From positions 1 to 10,034 of the forward strand of contig DATBKB010000090.1 of assembly GCA_036556145.1 (NCBI GenBank): a stretch of 10,034 nt of DNA. The letters are read 5' to 3'. A program made the position numbers and the translations under genes. The notes beneath the pieces are model-generated. The model searched no databases, was not told where the DNA came from, and worked only from the letters and a program-made list of their open reading frames with translations. Within the stretch, counting starts at the first letter, position 1. Each line of letters opens with the position of its first letter. Source of the DNA: JACDAV01 sp036556145. GTDB taxonomy: Bacteria > Chloroflexota > Limnocylindria > Limnocylindrales > CSP1-4. Shown here piece after piece: positions 6,869 to 10,034 of this stretch.

Positions 6869-6899
6869 TGATCGTAGCCGTTCAACGGAGTGGCGATCA
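6869..6899. promoter_or_regulatory. Nested palindrome, candidate TetR operator over the tetR promoter
   Basis: Outer arms TGATCG (6869-6874) and CGATCA (6894-6899) enclose an inner palindrome CCGTTCAACGG (6878-6888). It begins 6 bp from the tetR start codon. On the minus strand, the TACGAT -10 candidate (6871-6876) overlaps one arm and the region 17 bp further upstream coincides with the other arm, so a bound dimer would block the promoter. This placement is typical of TetR autoregulation; the assignment to this protein is inference. Confidence 0.4.
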
Positions 6900-6974
6900 G
6901 ACGTTTCCGCACGGCGTCGTCTGGCGCGTGTAACGCCATCGCGCCTCCTGCCGCGTCGCCGCTCGGCCGGCCGG

Positions 6975-6988
6975 GTACGGTGACCACG
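6975..6988 (+). promoter_or_regulatory. Candidate -10 element for leaderless udgX transcript
   Basis: GTACGGT (6975-6981) contains a TAnnnT hexamer ending 7 nt before ATG 6989. No Shine-Dalgarno sequence lies in between. The spacing is that expected when transcription begins at or next to the start codon. No clear -35 box was found. Confidence 0.35.
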
Positions 6989-7642
6989 ATGGCCAGCCGC
7001 GCGACCGGCACCGTGCCCGATCACCCCGCCCTCGCGATCCCGTCCCGCGTGGGTCTCGACGTTGTGCGGGAGGTGGCCCTCGGGTGCCGTGCCTGCGATC
7101 TGTGGGAGCGGGCAACCCAAACCGTGTTCGGCGAAGGGGCCGTGCCCGCGCCGCTGATGCTCGTCGGCGAGCAGCCGGGCGATCGGGAGGACCTCGCCGG
7201 TCACCCCTTCGTCGGCCCCGCCGGGAAGCTGCTCGACGAGGCGCTCCTCGCCGCGGGGATCGACCGCGAGCGGGTCTTCGTGACGAACGTCGTCAAGCAC
7301 TTCAAGTGGCGGCCGAGCGGCAAGCGCCGCCTCCACGAACGCCCGAACCCCGCTCAGATCCGGGCGTGTCGCCCCTGGCTCGACCGCGAGCTCGAGCGCG
7401 TCCGCCCGGACGTGCTCGTCCTGCTGGGAGCGACCGCCGCTCAGTCCCTGCTGGGATCCGGGTTCCGCGTGTCGGAGCAGCACGGGCAGCTGCTCGAGCC
7501 GATCGCCGCCAGTGGGCCGCGGCTCATCGCAACCCACCACCCTTCGTCGGTGCTCCGGTCGCGAACGAGCGAGGAGCGCAAGGCAGGGATGCGGATGCTG
7601 ATCGACGACCTCGAGGTGGCGCGGCGCGCGATGCCCGCGTGA
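6989..7642 (+). CDS. udgX: UdgX-type uracil-DNA glycosylase (family 4-related, covalent uracil-site binder)
   Basis: 217 residues. Motif 1 GEQPGDREDLAGHPFVGPAGKLLDEAL (60-86) has the UdgX-type GEQPGD with Glu61. Next come TNVVKHFKW (99-107) and the insert SGKRRLHERPN (110-120), which carries the KRRxH R-loop that sets UdgX apart from family-4 enzymes; His116 aligns with the His that, in the mycobacterial protein, becomes covalently joined to the abasic site after uracil removal. HHPSSVLR (183-190) is the second DNA-contact motif. Cys33, Cys36 and Cys127 are probable Fe-S ligands; His104 occupies the position where family-4 enzymes usually have Cys. ATG 6989 is preferred over an upstream ATG at 6890 because that extension has an unrelated low-complexity sequence and overlaps the palindrome. 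Role: base-excision repair or protection of uracil-containing DNA. It is divergent from a TetR gene and convergent with the NERD-like gene. Confidence 0.9.
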   Translation: MASRATGTVPDHPALAIPSRVGLDVVREVALGCRACDLWERATQTVFGEGAVPAPLMLVGEQPGDREDLAGHPFVGPAGKLLDEALLAAGIDRERVFVTNVVKHFKWRPSGKRRLHERPNPAQIRACRPWLDRELERVRPDVLVLLGATAAQSLLGSGFRVSEQHGQLLEPIAASGPRLIATHHPSSVLRSRTSEERKAGMRMLIDDLEVARRAMPA

Positions 7643-7643
7643 T

Positions 7644-7670
7644 GGCGCCTCGGGCGCCTCGGGCGCCTCG
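7644..7670. repeat. Three perfect tandem copies of a 9-bp unit
   Basis: GGCGCCTCG occurs three times without mismatch at 7644-7652, 7653-7661 and 7662-7670, starting one base after the udgX stop codon's last base plus one. It is outside both flanking genes. The unit contains the palindrome GGCGCC. The last copies form the left part of the intergenic hairpin, so the array may have grown by slippage at a terminator. Confidence 0.85.
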
Positions 7671-7679
7671 GTGCCCGAG
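7658..7679. terminator. Hairpin between convergent genes, likely bidirectional terminator
   Basis: CTCGGGC (7658-7664) pairs perfectly with GCCCGAG (7673-7679); a G-U and a C-G pair extend the stem to nine around a CUCG tetraloop. It lies in the 45-bp gap between the udgX stop (7642) and the stop of the minus-strand gene (7688), the place expected for a shared terminator. No T-run is present on either strand. Confidence 0.5.
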
Positions 7680-7687
7680 ACCGCGAA

Positions 7688-8443
7688 TCAGGCCGTCGCG
7701 GTCGCCCGGATGAGGTCGACGAGCCGGTCGCGGCGAGCGTCGGTCAGGCTGCGCTGGACCGGCAGCGAGGCGAGCCAGGCCGGGATCTGCTGCGGGTTGA
7801 TGACTGCGCACGTCGAGGTCCGCTCGACCGTCCCGTCCGTCGTGACGACGGCCGCGTAGACCTTGACGACGAAGTCCTGCTCGTCGTTGGCGAAGAAGCT
7901 CCGGACCCGGTCCGCATCGCGCGCGGCGCGGTCGAGTGGGTTCTCCCATGGGATCCACTGGCCGGCCGAGGTGCGGACCTCCCAGACGTGGCCGGTGTGA
8001 CGTGTCGCGCCGGCCGGCGGCAGCTCGGCCAGGACGGCGACGCCGAACGGCCCGACGACGATCTCCGGCACGGGCCGACCGTCGGGCAGACGGATCCGGC
8101 TGGCGGCGACATATTCGTCGCTGAGGACGCGAGCGAGCCGGCTGGCCGGCGTGGCCCGCGGGCGACTTGCTGCGACCGTGTCGAGGACGGTCACGATCCG
8201 CGCCAGACCGACGATGACGAACGTCGCCGGCGCGATGAGCGCGAACGTCCAGGCGAGCATGCCGGCCACCATCTCCGCGGTATCGGGGCGCCCGGTCGGC
8301 GTGAAGGAGCTGATGAACGGGGTCCCGAAGGTGAGGTACCCGACGATGACGCCCCCGAGGAGGAGGATCCCGCCGACAAGGCTACCGATCACGATCGAGA
8401 TCCACCCACCGCTCGATCCGCGCCGGGGGTAGATCACCTGCAT
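7688..8443 (-). CDS. Two-helix membrane protein with degenerate NERD-like domain
   Basis: 251 residues from the ATG at 8441-8443, which has a good ribosome binding site. Two TM helices (about 14-37 and 61-85) are followed by a cytoplasmic domain. Residues 108-225 resemble a NERD (nuclease-related) domain: an entry strand, VPEIVVGPFGVAVLAEL (125-141) matching the family's VDHVVVGPxGVFVIExK core, then the conserved NPLDRAARDADRVRSFF (168-184) matching NPxxQAxxHA, and VVKVYAAVV (192-200). In active NERD proteins the core carries the PD-(D/E)XK residues; here the Asp is replaced (VPE) and the ExK is ELP, so the catalytic Lys is missing. It is probably non-catalytic, perhaps a DNA-binding or scaffold protein at the membrane. 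The C-terminal part (226-251) is helical. The NERD assignment is by motif and uncertain; the membrane topology is clearer. Confidence 0.72.
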   Translation of the reverse strand: MQVIYPRRGSSGGWISIVIGSLVGGILLLGGVIVGYLTFGTPFISSFTPTGRPDTAEMVAGMLAWTFALIAPATFVIVGLARIVTVLDTVAASRPRATPASRLARVLSDEYVAASRIRLPDGRPVPEIVVGPFGVAVLAELPPAGATRHTGHVWEVRTSAGQWIPWENPLDRAARDADRVRSFFANDEQDFVVKVYAAVVTTDGTVERTSTCAVINPQQIPAWLASLPVQRSLTDARRDRLVDLIRATATA

Positions 8444-8451
8444 GGCGGCAT

Positions 8452-8457
8452 CCTCCC
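8452..8457 (-). promoter_or_regulatory. Ribosome binding site of the NERD-like gene
   Basis: On the minus strand GGGAGG stands 8 nt before the ATG. It is the only strong Shine-Dalgarno sequence at a non-overlapping start in this window and fixes the start of this gene. A weak -10 candidate (TAACCA, minus strand, 8479-8484) further upstream would give a leader of about 30 nt. Confidence 0.7.
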
Positions 8458-8503
8458 GTGAACGGCTGCGGGGCGGAATGGTTACTTCGGACTACCCCGC
8501 GTC

Positions 8504-8557
8504 CACCGACGGGACCACGCTCGCCCTCACACCGGACGCCACCGCACCCCGTCGGTG
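8504..8557. repeat. Inverted repeat in the divergent promoter gap
   Basis: CACCGACGGG (8504-8513) and CCCGTCGGTG (8548-8557) are perfect 10-bp inverted copies 34 nt apart; the similarity continues imperfectly outward through CGCGT-type sequence. The element lies between the minus-strand NERD-like gene and the plus-strand Ig/SH3 gene, upstream of both. It could be paired operator half-sites or an mRNA stem; no function is shown. Confidence 0.45.
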
Positions 8558-8606
8558 TCCACGCGCAACGTCCCCCGGTGGCGGCCGGAACGGCGATGGG
8601 AAGCCC

Positions 8607-8613
8607 GTACCAT
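8607..8613 (+). promoter_or_regulatory. Weak candidate -10 element for the Ig/SH3 gene
   Basis: GTACCAT contains TACCAT, which matches three bases of TATAAT including the key TA and final T. It would give a leader of about 90 nt. The same heptamer occurs in the loop of the 375-394 hairpin. No -35 box was found, so this is only a position to test. Confidence 0.2.
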
Positions 8614-8652
8614 TGCCCGGCTCAGGCGGGTCGCCCCATCCTGCGATGGCGA

Positions 8653-8684
8653 CGGGCGAGACTCGCCCGAGCCCTGAGGCGCCT
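8653..8684. promoter_or_regulatory. Two adjacent palindromes in the leader of the Ig/SH3 gene
   Basis: GGGCGAG-A-CTCGCCC (8653-8667) is a perfect 15-bp palindrome with a central A, and GAGGCGCCTC (8675-8684) a perfect 10-bp one. They end 25 bp before ATG 8710. Odd-length palindromes of this kind suit dimeric repressors, but GC-rich DNA yields palindromes by chance, so the call is tentative. The rest of 8444-8709 holds no gene I can support. Confidence 0.35.
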
Positions 8685-8709
8685 CCGTCCCGTGACGATC
8701 GCTTTGCGA

Positions 8710-10034
8710 ATGAGTGCCCGACCCGCGACCCGCGCCCTCGGCGCCGCGGTCGCAACCATTCTGGTCCTGGCGCTTGCCCTCCCGGCGTCGGCGCGCGGTC
8801 CGGTGACGCTGTCCGATCCACAGGTCACGCCGCGGACGGGGACGACCGCCACGACGTTCACGCTTGCGGTGACGTACCGCCACGCCGGGGGCAGGGCGCC
8901 CGAGGGCGTCGCCGTCGTCGTCGGCCGTCGTCCGTACCGGCTCGCGCGAGTGTCGGGCGACGATTGGCGCGCCGGCGTCGTGTTCCGGTTGCGGACGAAG
9001 CTTCCGGCGGGGAAGCACCAGGTCCGGTTCGTCGCGATTGACGCTCACGGTGAGGCCGCGTACGCCCGCGGCGGGTGGGTCACCGTCGAGGCCGCCAGCG
9101 TGCCACGCGAGAAGCCGAAACCCGACAAGGTCTCGCCGCCACGCGGTTCGGACGGCAACGGCGCCCAACCGAAGCCGACTCCGAAAGCCACGAGTGCCGC
9201 TCCGCCCGAGCGGCCGGCCGACGGCAGGCCGGGGGGGTCGCACGATGGCAGCGCGGCGTCCGACGACGCGGCCCGGCCGGACGACGAGGCAGCCTCGCCG
9301 AAGGAAGATGCCGATGACCAGTCGGGCTGGACGGCGTGGACCGGCACGCTGCCACCCGGCGGACCGGCCGCCGAGCGGCCCCGCGACCCCCTCGGCGGAC
9401 CACCCGACCCGCCGACCCTCGGCGCGCCTGAGAACCGGGAACCGAATCAACTCGCCAGCCTGCCCGGGTCATGGAGCGACCTCGCCAGCTACGTCGAGAC
9501 GCTCGGCATCGACCGCGGCGGTTCACCACTGTTCCAGCTGATCCCCGTCGTCGTCTGGTCCGCGGGCGGCGTGGCGATGGCCATGGCGTTCGGCCTGTTC
9601 GGCAAGCGACGCCGGGACGGTGAGCCCACCGCGCCCGACGAGGTGCTCGAGGCGAACGCCGCCCGTGGCGTCGAGGATGCGGCGACCGCGGCCCTCGTTC
9701 CCGAGGCACCCGTGGCCTGGCCGCCGGCCGACCCCGAGGCGTCCCTGCCTCGCTGGCGCCGCCCGTCGCTCCTCGAGGCGCGCAAGACCGACCCGATCCG
9801 GAGCGGTCGCGCGCTGCCACGGCTCAGTTTCACCGAGGGTGCGGCGGTCCCGCCGATGGCCGGCTACGAGCGCCGCTACATCCGCTACATGGTCGTGCAG
9901 CTGCTCGACACGCCGGACGAGTTCCGGGGCACGGGGATCGGGACGCTGGCCCAGGGCGACGAGGTCCAGCTCATCGATCGCTCCGGCACGTACTGGCTCG
10001 TCCTCTGCCCGGACGGCCGCGAGGGCTGGATCCA
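8710..10034 (+). CDS. Secreted/membrane protein with Ig-like domain, disordered linker, TM helix and SH3-like domain, 3'-truncated
   Basis: The frame is open from ATG 8710 to the window end (441 codons); an in-frame TGA at 8692 limits the start to ATG 8710 or TTG 8704. Residues 1-29 are a signal peptide (ATILVLALALPASARG). Residues 31-127 look like an Ig-like beta domain (VTLSDPQVTPRTGTTATTFTLAVTY opening; LPAGKHQVRFVAIDAHGEA near the end). A long linker (about 128-270) is rich in Pro, Ala, Asp and Lys. One TM helix lies at about 274-297 (FQLIPVVVWSAGGVAMAMAF) and is followed by KRRRDGE (299-305), placing the rest in the cytoplasm. A bacterial SH3-like domain starts near 390 (YIRYMVVQLLDTP, then GIGTLAQGDEVQLIDRSGTYWLVL, GREGWI) and runs off the edge. 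Role unknown; surface sensing or wall attachment linked to an inner partner is a guess. No good Shine-Dalgarno sequence is seen. Confidence 0.82.
   Translation, partial: MSARPATRALGAAVATILVLALALPASARGPVTLSDPQVTPRTGTTATTFTLAVTYRHAGGRAPEGVAVVVGRRPYRLARVSGDDWRAGVVFRLRTKLPAGKHQVRFVAIDAHGEAAYARGGWVTVEAASVPREKPKPDKVSPPRGSDGNGAQPKPTPKATSAAPPERPADGRPGGSHDGSAASDDAARPDDEAASPKEDADDQSGWTAWTGTLPPGGPAAERPRDPLGGPPDPPTLGAPENREPNQLASLPGSWSDLASYVETLGIDRGGSPLFQLIPVVVWSAGGVAMAMAFGLFGKRRRDGEPTAPDEVLEANAARGVEDAATAALVPEAPVAWPPADPEASLPRWRRPSLLEARKTDPIRSGRALPRLSFTEGAAVPPMAGYERRYIRYMVVQLLDTPDEFRGTGIGTLAQGDEVQLIDRSGTYWLVLCPDGREGWI

Noticed and set aside
6890..6988. An N-terminal extension of UdgX from ATG 6890
   Set aside because: It would overlap the operator-like palindrome, has no similarity to UdgX N-termini that I know, and the start at 6989 has a well-placed -10 hexamer.
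8527..9450. A 307-codon minus-strand frame opposite the Ig/SH3 gene
   Set aside because: The translation is Arg/Gly-rich without domains, while the plus strand has a signal peptide, Ig-like domain, TM helix and SH3 domain in one frame.

Overview
The window is about 10 kb of very GC-rich bacterial chromosome. Codon third positions are almost all G or C. Genes are tightly packed, with overlapping stops and starts and few Shine-Dalgarno sites. Gene content and protein style (an HTH-TOBE gene next to modA, a multi-receiver hybrid kinase, a UdgX-type uracil-DNA glycosylase, an Ig-like/SH3 surface protein with a low-complexity linker) suggest a soil or freshwater Chloroflexota, perhaps Limnocylindria-like; a high-GC actinobacterium is the main alternative. 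The lineage is inferred from style, not from a marker gene.

Layout. 3-374: end of a small three-helix membrane protein of unknown function, followed by a hairpin. 422-759: a strong hairpin and a small hypothetical protein with a basic C-terminus. 834-2858: a probable molybdate operon on the + strand, with an HTH-TOBE regulator, modA (lipoprotein) and modB (permease); no modC ATPase follows. 2876-2951: a tRNA with anticodon UAU (isoleucine, codon AUA), which is uncommon in bacteria. 3087-6228: a 7TM hybrid histidine kinase with two receiver domains, overlapping a stand-alone receiver protein. 6225-6863 (minus) and 6989-7642 (plus): a TetR-family repressor divergent from a udgX-like gene, with a nested palindrome in the promoter gap. 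7644-7679: a triplet 9-bp repeat that forms a hairpin between convergent genes. 7688-8443 (minus): a two-helix membrane protein with a degenerate NERD-like domain. 8710-10034: a 3'-truncated secreted/membrane protein with an Ig-like domain, a proline/charged linker, one TM helix and an SH3-like domain.

How the parts fit. The mod genes probably form one transcript in which the regulator could sense intracellular oxyanion. The kinase and both kinds of receiver form a local phosphorelay with no DNA-binding output in the window. TetR may control itself and, through the shared promoter gap, udgX. Three or four starts lack a Shine-Dalgarno sequence but carry a TAnnnT-like -10 hexamer 6-7 nt before the ATG, as expected for leaderless mRNAs. 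No mobile element, CRISPR array or phage gene was seen, and nothing amounts to a clear new defence or biosynthetic system. The most unusual items are the tRNA-Ile(UAU), the UdgX gene paired with TetR, and the inactive-looking NERD protein.
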